A stretch of 64,000 nucleotides of DNA, taken from contig NC_083514.1 of the NCBI RefSeq assembly GCF_032362555.1, positions 8,789,001 through 8,853,000 on the forward strand, read 5' to 3'. Shown piece after piece: positions 55,601-64,000 of the stretch. A program made the translations under genes and the position numbers. Position 1 is the first letter of the stretch. Every line of letters begins with the position of its first letter. The notes beneath the pieces were generated by a model. It had not been told where the DNA came from and searched no databases. It saw only the letters and a list, made by a program, of their open reading frames with translations. Source of the stretch: Amyelois transitella. Lineage: Eukaryota; Arthropoda; Insecta; Lepidoptera; Pyralidae.

Positions 55601-56216
55601 GGAAGATAGGTACCTATTTGCCAAATTTTAAATATTTGAATGAATCATGGTTCCATAACCAATGCTGGTTATAACATTTTTACAGTGAGAACACATTTTT
55701 GGGAAGCAATTTAGTGTTGATACCTTGATCAAATCAGAGACGTTCTAGCAAAAGGTCTAGTCTAAAAGATAGTTATGAATGTGGATGAAGCAAAAGAACG
55801 GCGCAGAGATTGTGGCAAGTGGAAAGTTGTGGTCTCTGCCTACCCCTCCGGGAAAGAGGCATGATTTATGTGTGTATGTATGTATTTTAGTTTTGGTACA
55901 TTTTTTTATTGCATGAATAAGATTGGATTGATTTAATAACTAGCAGTTTTTGATTATTAAATTTAAAAAGATACCCACGTTTAGGATCCTCAATATCAGT
56001 GTTATCATTCAGCACTGAGCGTCTGCTTGTCAATGGAGATAAACGAAAAGAGTCCATGTTTTTCTCCTTAAAGTTTTGGATTACGGTCGTCAACCTGACC
56101 GAGGTGTTGGACCGAGCAGGAGACCCCACACTGCGCGGCCCTCGGGGCTTATAGCGCCGTGGAGTCACCACAGCGCTTTGGGAACGCGCGGGCGACGGAA
56201 TTCTTGATTTCGGCAT
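46693..56216 (-). CDS. CENP-T: CENP-T, inner-kinetochore histone-fold protein
   Basis: CENP-T links centromeric chromatin to the outer kinetochore (Mis12/Ndc80) as part of the CCAN and pairs with CENP-W. Six exons join in frame to 1299 residues: 56216-55979, 55463-55343, 55181-52208, 51943-51669, 50885-50681, 46779-46693. The C-terminal histone fold starts near residue 1183 (SNASWITKRLYKFLESKL). It continues through RIRAEKLVETIYNFAKDL and VAPADAVEVLKHEMARLCV, then the CENP-T-specific extension VVTTHFDFYQFFHDYMPREI. The human counterpart of that extension is LVTDQVSLHVLVERHLPLEY, followed in both by a V/I-P turn. The middle is basic repeats then Glu/Asp-rich repeats. I chose ATG 56216 over the in-frame 56255 because a TTTACAG acceptor-like site lies between. 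Lepidoptera are holocentric and lack CENP-A but keep CENP-T. Confidence 0.88.
47060..48160. repeat. Five-copy palindromic motif inside the TTAA element
   Basis: Variants of CGCCAAAGTCTGATATATCAGAC at about 47061-47083, 47104-47125, 47333-47355, 47603-47625 and 48138-48160. The core GTCTGATATATCAGAC is a perfect 16-bp palindrome in the first copy. The first copy begins in the terminal repeat, so these look like subterminal transposase-binding repeats. Confidence 0.75.
48265..50042 (+). mobile_element. Non-autonomous Helitron, family 1, carrying a nested element
   Basis: Starts TCTATACTAATATTATAAAG after an A and ends with the GC-rich hairpin (GACGAAGTC centre) and CTAG before a T, the classic A/T Helitron target. 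1778 bp, including the 904-bp THAP element. No Rep/helicase frame. Confidence 0.85.
48947..49850 (-). mobile_element. THAP-domain DNA transposon relic
   Basis: Bounded by GGCTATTTGAC and its exact inverse GTCAAATAGCC, with TA on both sides. Outside the ends, TTCCACTA and TTGGGCAAAGGCC join into a string common in lepidopteran repeats, supporting an insertion. On the minus strand, 49558-49370 encodes the start of a THAP zinc finger: MSSYKCCAVPQC, then KLFFSMPMDLNIRKKWFQ. The domain's later Cys-His pair is not reached before a stop. The superfamily is uncertain, since THAP occurs with P, Kolobok and Harbinger-like transposases. Confidence 0.65.
50540..50670 (+). repeat. Repeat family A, truncated copy
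   Basis: In the last CENP-T intron, ending 10 bp from the exon 5 donor: AATCTCAATTCTATCATAAA, AGCAGCTGAACGTGGCCTTT, ATTATATGTATGTATG. Confidence 0.8.
51457..51647 (-). mobile_element. Non-autonomous Helitron, family 2
   Basis: 191 bp in CENP-T intron 4, ending 12 bp before the donor of exon 4. 5' TCACTACATAGTATAAAAC preceded by A and 3' CTAG followed by T on the minus strand; same family as 6441-6619. Confidence 0.82.
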
Positions 56217-56620
56217 TTTGAAAACTGTAAACAGATGTCGCAGATAATAAATCACACTAATATCACAGGATTATTGTTACAATATATGCAGAAATATGGA
56301 ATTTAGTTCATAATCACTGATAGAAAATAAGTGTTTTTGATTTTGTAAGTATGGATGATAGTTACACAAAATGTAAACGTACTACGTAATAAATATTTGA
56401 TTTACCGCAATTTTAAAGCATTACAAATCCTCAAAGCCGAATAAATCAATCAAATTCTCTTTTATTAATGATTAACACGATCAAATCAACAAAATCAATG
56501 CACGGAAAACCGTTGTCAACAAACTTTTTCAAACATTGCTGTCACCTCAAACTGACAGCTTTGACTGACAGTGACAAGACTTAAAGTCTGCAGATTCAAG
56601 TGACAGACGTTACATTGACG
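55979..56620 (-). promoter_or_regulatory. CENP-T upstream region with TGACA/TGTCA cluster
   Basis: Six TGACA/TGTCA pentamers within 92 bp, about 300-390 bp upstream of the ATG: 56514-56518, 56540-56544, 56553-56557, 56566-56570, 56572-56576, 56601-56605. An acceptor-like TTTACAG just before the ATG suggests a 5' UTR intron, which would put the cluster near the transcription start. The listed span also includes coding exon 1 for context. Confidence 0.5.
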
Positions 56621-56681
56621 TTTTGTTTTGCAAAGAAAAACGTTTTGTTTATACTCGAATTGAAACGGAGAAATATTTACA

Positions 56682-56925
56682 TCCATATAATCACATCTAT
56701 ATCCCTTACGGGGTAGACAGATCCAACAGTCTTGAACAGACTGATAGACAAAATTCAGCTGTATGGCTTAATGATGGAATAGAGATTCAGATAGTAACAG
56801 GTTGCTAGCCCATCGCCTACAAGAAGAATTCCAAGTTTATTAGCCTATCCCTTCGTCGCCTTATACGAAATCTCTGGGAAAGACATGAAGTTTTCCTATT
56901 CTTAAGTGCCGGGAACCACACAGCA
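56682..56925 (-). repeat. Repeat family A, full-length copy
   Basis: CACATCTATATCCCTTACGG, GGTTGCTAGCCCATCGCCTA, AAGTGCCGGGAACCACACAG, in family order. Confidence 0.82.
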
Positions 56926-57359
56926 TTGATGAAACGGATAAATAAGTACATATATAATGTAAATTCAAACTTTTATACCAGACGTCACCTAGGTAACTAT
57001 GTGCACTCCTTAGAGTAAGTAGTAGAACGTGCACTCTAATCGTTGGAACGAATTAATTTTTGTTTTGAAGTCGTGCCGAGTAACGGGTTCCTGGCAGTTG
57101 AGAATATGATAGGAGCAGTCTGTAGCGGGAGCGATGATTAGGTTCGACCACCATCAAAGGGAAGATCTTCCGCCAGGCTAGGTGTTATGCCTGGGGAACC
57201 GCGGCTCCAATTCGTGAAATCTTTGCTTGCGCGATTTAGACATTTCGCTGTTTTTGATTGATACTTTCGCGTGATTTTGTTTTTGTAACTTGTGTAGCGT
57301 ATAGATGCCGCCAGAATTCTATCTCATTCTCTCGGATGTTTAAAAAGACGACAAAGTCA

Positions 57360-57515
57360 TAAGTTAATAAACTTTTAGGCGATGAGCTATCATCCTGCCA
57401 TTCTTTGAAATTAGACCATTTACAGCTGAACGTGGCTTTTCAGTCTTTGGGAGACTTTTGACTCTGTCTACGCCGAAAGAGCTTAAGATGTAATTGCACG
57501 TATGTTTGTATGTTG
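57360..57515 (+). repeat. Repeat family A, truncated diverged copy
   Basis: TTTAGGCGATGAGCTA, TACAGCTGAACGTGGCTTTT, GACTCTGTCTACGCCG, ACGTATGTTTGTATG tail. A Helitron-like 3' scrap (CACGCGGTCGAAATCGCGG) follows at about 57593. Confidence 0.68.
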
Positions 57516-57864
57516 TTTTGAAGTTTGGGCACCGTAAGTATAGGTCTCTGAGGCTGGTTTCTTTCGTTTGAAACCCAAGTCTTATTTCCAGTCCACGCGG
57601 TCGAAATCGCGGGCGCCCAGGTACTGTGTAGCTAAACAAGAATCATACGTATAATAATGATTGATTGAATGATTGGTCCATCATTTCATAAGGGTTAAGG
57701 GACAAAAGTACGGTTATTCACCCTGTTTATGAGAACAATATTAGGTATGTATTTATATTAAATTTATCATTAATTTATTGGTTTAAGTTATCTAGACTAG
57801 GTAGTTACATTATTTAGCTAAATATTAAATTAGTTAGCATGTACAGTCGTCTTCCTATTTTATG

Positions 57865-58160
57865 CCCAACATACATTACACGTCTTTATCCCTTATAGGA
57901 TAGACAGAGCCAACACTCTTAAACAGTCTGGAAGGCCACGAATAGCTGTGTGACTTAATGACGGAACTGAAATTCGAATAGTAACTGGTTCCTGGCCTAT
58001 TGCCTGAAAGAATAATCTCAAGATTATAAAACTTTCGCTTCTTCTCTTCTTGTTCACATGGTAAAAGTTAATCGAGGAAAAGGCTTATGAACTTGGTATT
58101 CTTCTTTTAGGTGGTAAGTTAACAACCTGCCAATATTTGAATCTCAATCACTGTAGCGTA
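57865..58160 (-). repeat. Repeat family A, diverged copy
   Basis: ACACGTCTTTATCCCTTATA, GATAGACAGAGCCAACACTC, GACTTAATGACGGAACTGA; the distal part is rearranged with a partly inverted family segment (AAAAGGCTTATGAACTTGG). Confidence 0.65.
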
Positions 58161-58206
58161 GAGATTACAATGATGTAGATGTTCCATTATAAATTATAGG
58201 TAGGTA

Positions 58207-58417
58207 TCCTACTAATAATATAAATGCAAAAGTTTGGGAGTATGTCAGGATGTCAGTATGAATGTTTGTTACTCTTTCACGCAAAAACTAATGAACCGAT
58301 TACGATGAAGTTTGTTATGTAGGTAGCTGAAAACCGAGAATCACATTTAGGTTACTATTTATCCTGGTGTTCCCGCGGGATTGATTCCACGCGTACGAAG
58401 TCGCGGGCAGCCTCTAG
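58207..58417 (+). mobile_element. Non-autonomous Helitron, family 3
   Basis: 211 bp. 5' TCCTACTAATAATATAAATG after A; 3' GTACGAAGTCGCGGGC hairpin, then CTAG before T. A truncated inverted relative lies at 58637-58813. Confidence 0.82.
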
Positions 58418-58636
58418 TTTTTAAGTAGGACTGTACTATTTTCTAAATAAAGCGTGGCGACGCCGCCACGTCACCGGAACGCCTCCGGACTGTGGTATTG
58501 TATAAATAGCTGACATTATCATGAGTTGATAATAACGTAATAGATTTATTTGTGCACTATTATGGTGGTGACACAAAGGAGTCTCAATGCATAGATTGGT
58601 AACAAAATTGAACTCAGTCTCAAACTTATTCAATGA

Positions 58637-58813
58637 CTAGAGGCCGCCCGCGACTTCGTCTGAGTGGAATCAATCCAGCGGGAACTATGAGATAAAAAGT
58701 AGCCCATGTGTTATTCTGAGTCTTCATCTACCTACATACCAAATATCACCTTGTAAAATCAATCATCGCAATCGGTTCAGTAGTATTTGCGTGAAAGAGT
58801 AACAAATATTATA
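58637..58813 (-). mobile_element. Truncated Helitron, family 3
   Basis: 3' end CTAG and hairpin present (CCCGCGACTTCGTC on the plus strand), with the body matching the element at 58207; the 5' end is replaced by the next Helitron. Confidence 0.72.
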
Positions 58814-58816
58814 TTA

Positions 58817-58897
58817 CTAGCTGTGCCCGCGACTTCGTCCGCGTGGAATAGTTATTTGAGCATCATTGAAGCTCTCAAGGATGAATAATTTTTCCGC
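58817..58897 (-). mobile_element. Helitron 3'-end fragment, family 1
   Basis: ACTAGCTGTGCCCGCGACTT and GTGGAATAGTTATTTGAGCA on the plus strand; cut off by a family-A scrap. Confidence 0.75.
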
Positions 58898-59025
58898 CTT
58901 TATAAGCCTATCCTTTAGTCGCCTTTTACGACTGAATACATATCCGTTTTTAATCGCTAACTTTTGAATCGTCGTACAAAACTTACGAGTATGAAACGCA
59001 TGAGGTTAATGACTCACATAAATAA

Positions 59026-59238
59026 CTAGCTGTGCCCGCGGCTCCGGCCGCGTGGAATAGTTATTTTGGGCATTATTCCTCAAGGGTGAATAATTATCTC
59101 CGTTTTTTTTCCATTATTTCTTCGCTCTGAATAGTTGCAGAGTGATTTTATATAGCCTAAAGCCTTCCTCGATAAATGATCTATTCAACACAAAAATAAT
59201 TTTTCAATTCGAACCAGGTTCCTGAGATTAAAGCATTA
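59026..59238 (-). mobile_element. Helitron, family 1, 5'-truncated
   Basis: CTAGCTGTGCCCGCG end and body (AGCCTAAAGCCTTCCTCGAT, AATAATTTTTCAATTCGAAC) present; stops before the TCTATA end. Confidence 0.75.
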
Positions 59239-59581
59239 CGGTTTACCTATACGGGTTAAAACAACGCTAACAGTCTCGAAAAGACTTATTGACCACGTTC
59301 ATCTGCCGACAGGAACTGAATTAAGTACTGAAATGCATAATAAATGCATGCCCTGCAGGGCTCGTCGCGATAAAAACAGCATCGCGCGTGCCACGCTGAA
59401 CGTCTAATATTGCGTGTACGTTACATCAGTAGTTCAGTGTGTCCACACCTTTATCTATAGACAGAATGACGATTTTGCACGTGTTTGTTTCAGGACTAAA
59501 TAATAATATAAGTATGAAGACAATAACACTCTTCTTATTAATTGTACCATAATTGGTGAAGTGACGTGAGTGTAGTGAATA

Positions 59582-62500
59582 ATGACTAAGGAGAAAAGTA
59601 TTCTTGAAAAAAATGTGGATTACCTAGACTTGCAGCCGTCGACGGCGGTCAGTTGTTATGTTATATACCTTATATACCAGCGTATATAGTCACGTCTATA
59701 TCTCTTGCCGGGTAGACAGAGTAACAGTCTTGAAAAGACACGTTCAGCTCTTTGGCTAAATGAACGAATGGAGAATCAAATACTAATAGGTGCTAGCCCA
59801 ACGCCTACAAATAAAAGATCAAGTTTAGCCTTTCCCTTAGAAGCCTTTTACGACATGAGAAAGATAGAAAGAGTGGTCCTATTCTTAAGTTTGCCCGCGT
59901 AAAACGATAAAACACGTTAATTTGAAACCTAACTTAAACCAGCGGTTTTAACTGTTCGTTCATTTGTCAGTCAGTCAGAAGATACAATATTAGTAATACA
60001 ATTATTTATTTACGGTCACTATGTGAATTATATTAAACTTACTTGCAGTTTAGTTGAACTTAGTCTTACAGTCTTTACGAGCTTCGTCTACCCCGCAAAG
60101 GCATGATATGTGTAGGTATGTTAGATAGTTTACACAAGTGCCAATATACTTACATATTTTTTTGGTTATCCATGATCCGTTAGCATAAGCTAATCATCAT
60201 CATCATCATCTCATGGATCATGGGTAACCAACCGTGAGATTCCTCGCGTGGTCGGGGTTGAAACTTTCTCAGCCAGTCTGCCCCAAGTCGTTTGAAATGT
60301 TGCCCCTGTTTTATAAAACTCATCCGTTGCTAATTGACAAACGCGCAGCATAAACCGTTGTGTCTAGATATTTTGAATTTAGCATGTAGGTACCTTACTT
60401 ACTTTATCTTCACTTAGACAGGATTTTCTAAAATTCCCGCGGTAACAGAGTTACCGGGATTTTTTAAATGCTGGTGGAGAACCAGGAAAACGCTAGGCAT
60501 ATAAAAAGTTAAGCAATTTTCAGGTACGGACATACAGACATTCACACGAGTTATCCTATTCTTTTAGTTCTACACTTTTCCTTAAAAAAGGAGTTTTAAC
60601 ACAAGAGCTTTCTTAATGTAAGCTATTGGGTGCAGGCGTACTTATTAGATACATAAATATATTTTTTTCTTGTTTTAGACCAAGGACCGTTTCCCCAGGA
60701 TCGTACTAATTATAATTTTGGCTGAATTTTGTGAGCGGTTCTCATTTTCTGGAATGAAAGGTACCGTAACTAACTACATTTTAATTAATAATCAATATTT
60801 ATGAATTATCGATGGGCGATTGGAAAGATCAGTGCTATTATTATGTCTAAATGAAAATGCTCGCTGTACCGAACTTCTTTTTGTTGGCTTTTTTTGATTT
60901 GTTGAAGACAATACCTCAATGCACAATGGCGGACGTACACACGGCTCAGAGAATTTCAATTTTAATCATCAGGTTTTAAGCGACATTATAAAGATGATTC
61001 ACACCTATGAGTAGGTACATCAGTTTTAAAATAAGACACTGTATTTTTTGCCTCAGTGTTGTTGATGTTGCCCGCTACAGTAAATGAAGAGGGGGTCGTG
61101 TTTCTTTGCAGGCTACTGTACATTTGCCATGCGCCAATAGGATAATGAAGTATAATCTTCCTTTCAGTGTTCCTGACTTTGTACCTCCGCAGCAAACTGG
61201 GCTATACTGACGACGGAGCCACGGAGACGTATCACATATTTAGCACGTTGCTTTACGTGTTCCCCATAATAGGAGGTGTTCTGGCAGACAACTACCTTGG
61301 GAAATTTAGGTAATAATCAGGTTATTATTTTAAATAGAAAAATAAGATGAGTGGAGCTTAAAGTTGCAAAAGATGTACCACTCACTTTTTACTGATAGCT
61401 TTTATATATAGTTAGCAATAGTTCCCTGATCTGGGGACATGGAAGTGCCCGAGCCAAGCGAACAACCTAACTTTTATCGAAAGGTTTCGTCGTTTTTTTT
61501 TCAATATTCATGAATGTATGGGTTTGTCTCGTTTCGTATGAAAACTTATATATCTTCGAAGATAGTCATTGGTACATGGCCATGGTGGAATTCGAACCTG
61601 GGCCTTTTTGCGCCACACGCATTTTTAACCTGTTTTTGGGAAACTATGTAGGTACCTATAATTATAAAGTGTAAACTTGCAAGTAAGTCCATTAATAAGA
61701 GAACTGTGCTAATTCAGAAATATTTTACCTTAAAAACACGTTAAAATAAATGAATTCACTGAAAAAATTATAATAAAAATATTTTTACAGAACGATTTTA
61801 TATCTAATGTTCGTGTATGCGGCGGGAAATATTTTAGTGGCGGTGACCGCTGTACCTCAATTGGGTTTGCCTGGACGGTAAGATATAAATTATGAAAATA
61901 TTTTTTTTTTTTACAATTTAGTTACACTTGAAAGTAGTGAACAATAAGCATTTACCTAATTACCTACTTTTGATACTGTAATCAAAAAGAAATACTCTGG
62001 TAATGGTAAAAATACAAAAGTTTTGGAGAAGCTTGTTAGAATAAAACATAATAACAGTTATGTGATTCTGGCTTACATACATAGACCTTAGTGACCTTTA
62101 TCGACATCCATGGCAAATATATGGAGTATGTAGTTTTATTATAAAGTGTCGGAAACCACACGGCACAGATAGTGAATGAGGATTTAAAATAATACTTATC
62201 TTTCAGCTTATGCACTATGCTCGGCTTATTGATGATTACAATCGGTACTGGGGGCATAAAACCTTGCGTCACTGCGTTTGGCGGCGACCAATTCAAGTTG
62301 CCACAGCAAGAGCACTTTCTAGCCATTTATTTTAGTATACTGTATTTCAATATATGCTGCGGTGGCCTTATTTCGAAGACTGTGTCACCTATATTGAGGT
62401 CCGAAGTGCATTGCTTTGGTGATAAAGACTGCTATTCATTGGCATTTGGAGCACCTGGGATCGTTATGCTTTTGTCGATTGGTAAGTTATTTTATATTTG

Positions 62501-64000
62501 GAACATTTGAATTATTTTTGTTATATTTTTACCTAGTTTACGGTAATGGTACTTAAACTTTTTAAGTCGAAATTTTCGTTCTTTATTAAATTATTATTCT
62601 TACAAATTAGTAAGATACTTAATTATATCAAATTCTTTATTTGAAAACAGACGCCGGCTTTGCACGGGTAGCATTTATAGTCTTAAACCTTCTTAGAAAA
62701 TTCTCTTTTCAATATTTCAAATAGGAAAAAAATCGTTAATTTATCAGCTATTTATCGATTATAAATGTCAATCTGTTAGTTTTATAGATTGCTAAAATAT
62801 ATTATAGGAAATTAATCTTTCGAATATGAACAAATATTTGTCAACTGTTCTTGTATAAGTCAATAATTATATAATTTTATAGCATGGTTTATTTAAACAG
62901 GTTTAAAAATAAATTAATCAGACATGGATTGATCTATAAATATTTTATGTTAATATTTGCTATGTTACGGAAAATCTTATTATATGTTGACGACTTAATT
63001 ATCTTTGTTTATATGTACTCATATCAAAAAACCTTGGAAAAACATACAATTGATAATGTAAATAGGGAAATTTATCTACCTAATGCTTTTTATTTGACGT
63101 CAAATACAAAGCCACATTCACATATTTATGCCTCTTTTTTATTAACATTTGAAAGTATTAATATTTACTAAATTCATTTAATAAATTTATTTTTTCATAA
63201 TTTGGAATAAAACAAAATATTTTTTCTCATAAGTATAATATAGTATATAATAGCTTGAAAGATTAATTAATAAAACAAATAGTTACTTACTTACCGAAGA
63301 AGTGATTACAAATATTGCAAATAGTAACTTAACATACATACATATTATTACGTCTACATCCCTTGCGGGGTAGACAGAGAAAACAGTTTTACAAAGACTG
63401 ATTGGCTACATTCAGCTGTTTGTTTTAATGATAGAATTGAGATTCAAATAGTGACAGGTTAGCCTGTCTACAAGAAGAATCCCAAATTTATTAGCCTATC
63501 CCTTAGTCGCCTTTTACGACATCCATGGAAAAGAGATGTAGTGGTCCCTCTCTTTAAACACATGGTACATTAAAAATTTTATACTTTATAAAATACTAGC
63601 TGTGCCCACGACTCCGTACGCGTGGAATAGTTATTTTGGGCATCATATGGCTCAAGGGTGAATAATTTTACCGTTCTTTCATATTTTCCATTATTTCTTC
63701 GCTCCTAATAGTTGAAGCGTGATGTTAAATAGCCTTCTTCGATAAATGGTCTATTCAACACAAAAATAATTTTTCAATTGGAACCAGCTGTTCTTGACAT
63801 TAGCGCGTTCAAACAAACAAACTCTTCAGCTTTATAATATTAGTATAGATACGTAGATCGATGACAACATTCATACAATTAAAAGTATTTTTATATTTCT
63901 CTCACACAGGACATAAATCAATCAATCATTTTCAGTTATATTTGTTAGCGCCCGAAGTCGCTATGTTATGAAAAAACCCGAAGGCAACATATTGCTGGAT
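59582..64000 (+). CDS. POT/SLC15 proton-coupled oligopeptide transporter (5' part)
   Basis: Plasma-membrane symporter of di/tripeptides with protons. Six exons so far: 59582-59647, 60679-60760, 61168-61309, 61791-61877, 62207-62481, 63936-64000 (continues off the window); 239 residues in frame. The first exon (MTKEKSILEKNVDYLDL) is a short cytosolic start with a GTCAGT donor and phase 0. The first transmembrane helix carries EFCERFSFSGMK, the family's ExxERFxYYG motif, but with Phe-Ser where two Tyr are usual. Then come LTLYLRSKLGY, TLLYVFPIIGGVLADNYLGK, and the second POT signature IGTGGIKPCVTAFGGDQF. Several more hydrophobic helices follow and the visible part ends SARSRYVMKKPEGN. A relative of Drosophila yin/CG2930-type transporters; the exact member is unresolved. 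Confidence 0.87.
59670..59895 (-). repeat. Repeat family A copy in SLC15 intron 1
   Basis: TAGTCACGTCTATATCTCTT, GGTAGACAGAGTAACAGTCT, GGTGCTAGCCCAACGCCTAC, GAGTGGTCCTATTCTTAAG. Confidence 0.78.
62074..62166 (-). repeat. Repeat family A, internally deleted copy
   Basis: In SLC15 intron 4. Tail (ACATACATA) joined directly to the far end (CGACATCCATGGCAAA, GTCGGAAACCACACGGCA). Confidence 0.68.
63334..63560 (-). repeat. Repeat family A copy in SLC15 intron 5
   Basis: (CATA)n, TTACGTCTACATCCCTTGCG, TTGAGATTCAAATAGTGACA, CCCTTAGTCGCCTTTTACGA; the far end is missing. Confidence 0.82.
63596..63849 (-). mobile_element. Non-autonomous Helitron, family 1, complete
   Basis: 254 bp with both ends: CTAGCTGTGCCCACG at the left and TTAGTATAGA at the right (plus-strand view), within an A/T target. 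Near-complete copy of the same family as 25137-25405. Confidence 0.85.

Larger units (their letters stand above)
56621..59581. other. CENP-T to SLC15 divergent intergenic region, repeat-rich
   Basis: 3 kb made largely of mobile elements: family-A copies (56682-56925, 57360-57515, 57865-58160), four Helitron pieces (58207-59238) and a family-A scrap at about 58896-58930 (TATAAGCCTATCC, TTTAGTCGCCTTTTACGAC). The last 200 bp before the SLC15 ATG contains ATCAGTAGTTCAGTGTG, which includes an arthropod initiator-like TCAGT. No gene is visible. Confidence 0.55.
62482..63935. other. SLC15 intron 5
   Basis: 1454-bp AT-rich intron that holds a family-A copy and a Helitron in its last 600 bp. The open frame at 62884-63171 has no family features. 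Confidence 0.65.

Noticed and set aside
55974-55979. Alternative CENP-T exon 1 donor (GG|GTATCT)
   Set aside because: It would put an immediate stop at the start of exon 2; the AAAC|GTGGGT donor keeps the frame.

Overview
The window is nuclear DNA from an insect, almost certainly a moth or butterfly. It is AT-rich, its genes are split by short GT-AG introns, and it is littered with lepidopteran-style Helitron ends (CTAG next to a GC-rich hairpin) and with a retroelement-derived repeat ending in a (TATG)n tail. The best-matching proteins include a CENP-T of the kind holocentric Lepidoptera keep. The species cannot be named from sequence alone. All gene models below were built by joining exons by eye; every complete one closes in frame.

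Layout: (1) 1-8436: LSG1 (minus, first two exons, with a Jockey-like LINE in its next intron) lies head to head with TGS1 (plus, 10 exons, complete). (2) 11026-16453: the Sm-ring protein SmF (minus, 2 exons) lies head to head with the golgin GORAB (plus, 4 exons). (3) 18448-33700: a CIMIP2/FAM166-family ciliary microtubule inner protein (minus, 5 exons). Its first exon is 13.1 kb from the second, and that intron holds two tandem secreted ten-cysteine TIL-like proteins, a remnant of a third copy, and an unclassified transposon that landed in an older repeat. (4) 34708-42317: drebrin-like/Abp1 (plus, 10 exons, ADF-H + coiled coil + SH3). (5) 46693-56216: CENP-T (minus, 6 exons, 1299 residues), the kinetochore histone-fold protein, with a long repetitive charged middle. 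A TTAA-flanked DNA transposon carrying a Helitron, which itself carries a THAP-domain element, sits in its last intron. (6) 59582-64000: the start of a POT/SLC15 oligopeptide transporter (plus, running off the window).

The genes are mostly housekeeping. TGS1 and SmF act in one pathway: TGS1 hypermethylates the snRNA cap only after the Sm ring, which contains SmF, is assembled. The four housekeeping promoter regions (LSG1/TGS1, SmF/GORAB, Abp1, CENP-T) share dense clusters of TGACA/TGTCA, including a perfect TGIF-type palindrome. I did not see such clusters upstream of the probably tissue-restricted genes (CIMIP2, TIL-like pair, SLC15). This shared promoter motif, the repetitive CENP-T, and the unclassified transposon with an AG duplication are the observations I find most worth following up. 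No LTR element, endogenous virus, Polinton, tRNA, rRNA or CRISPR was seen.
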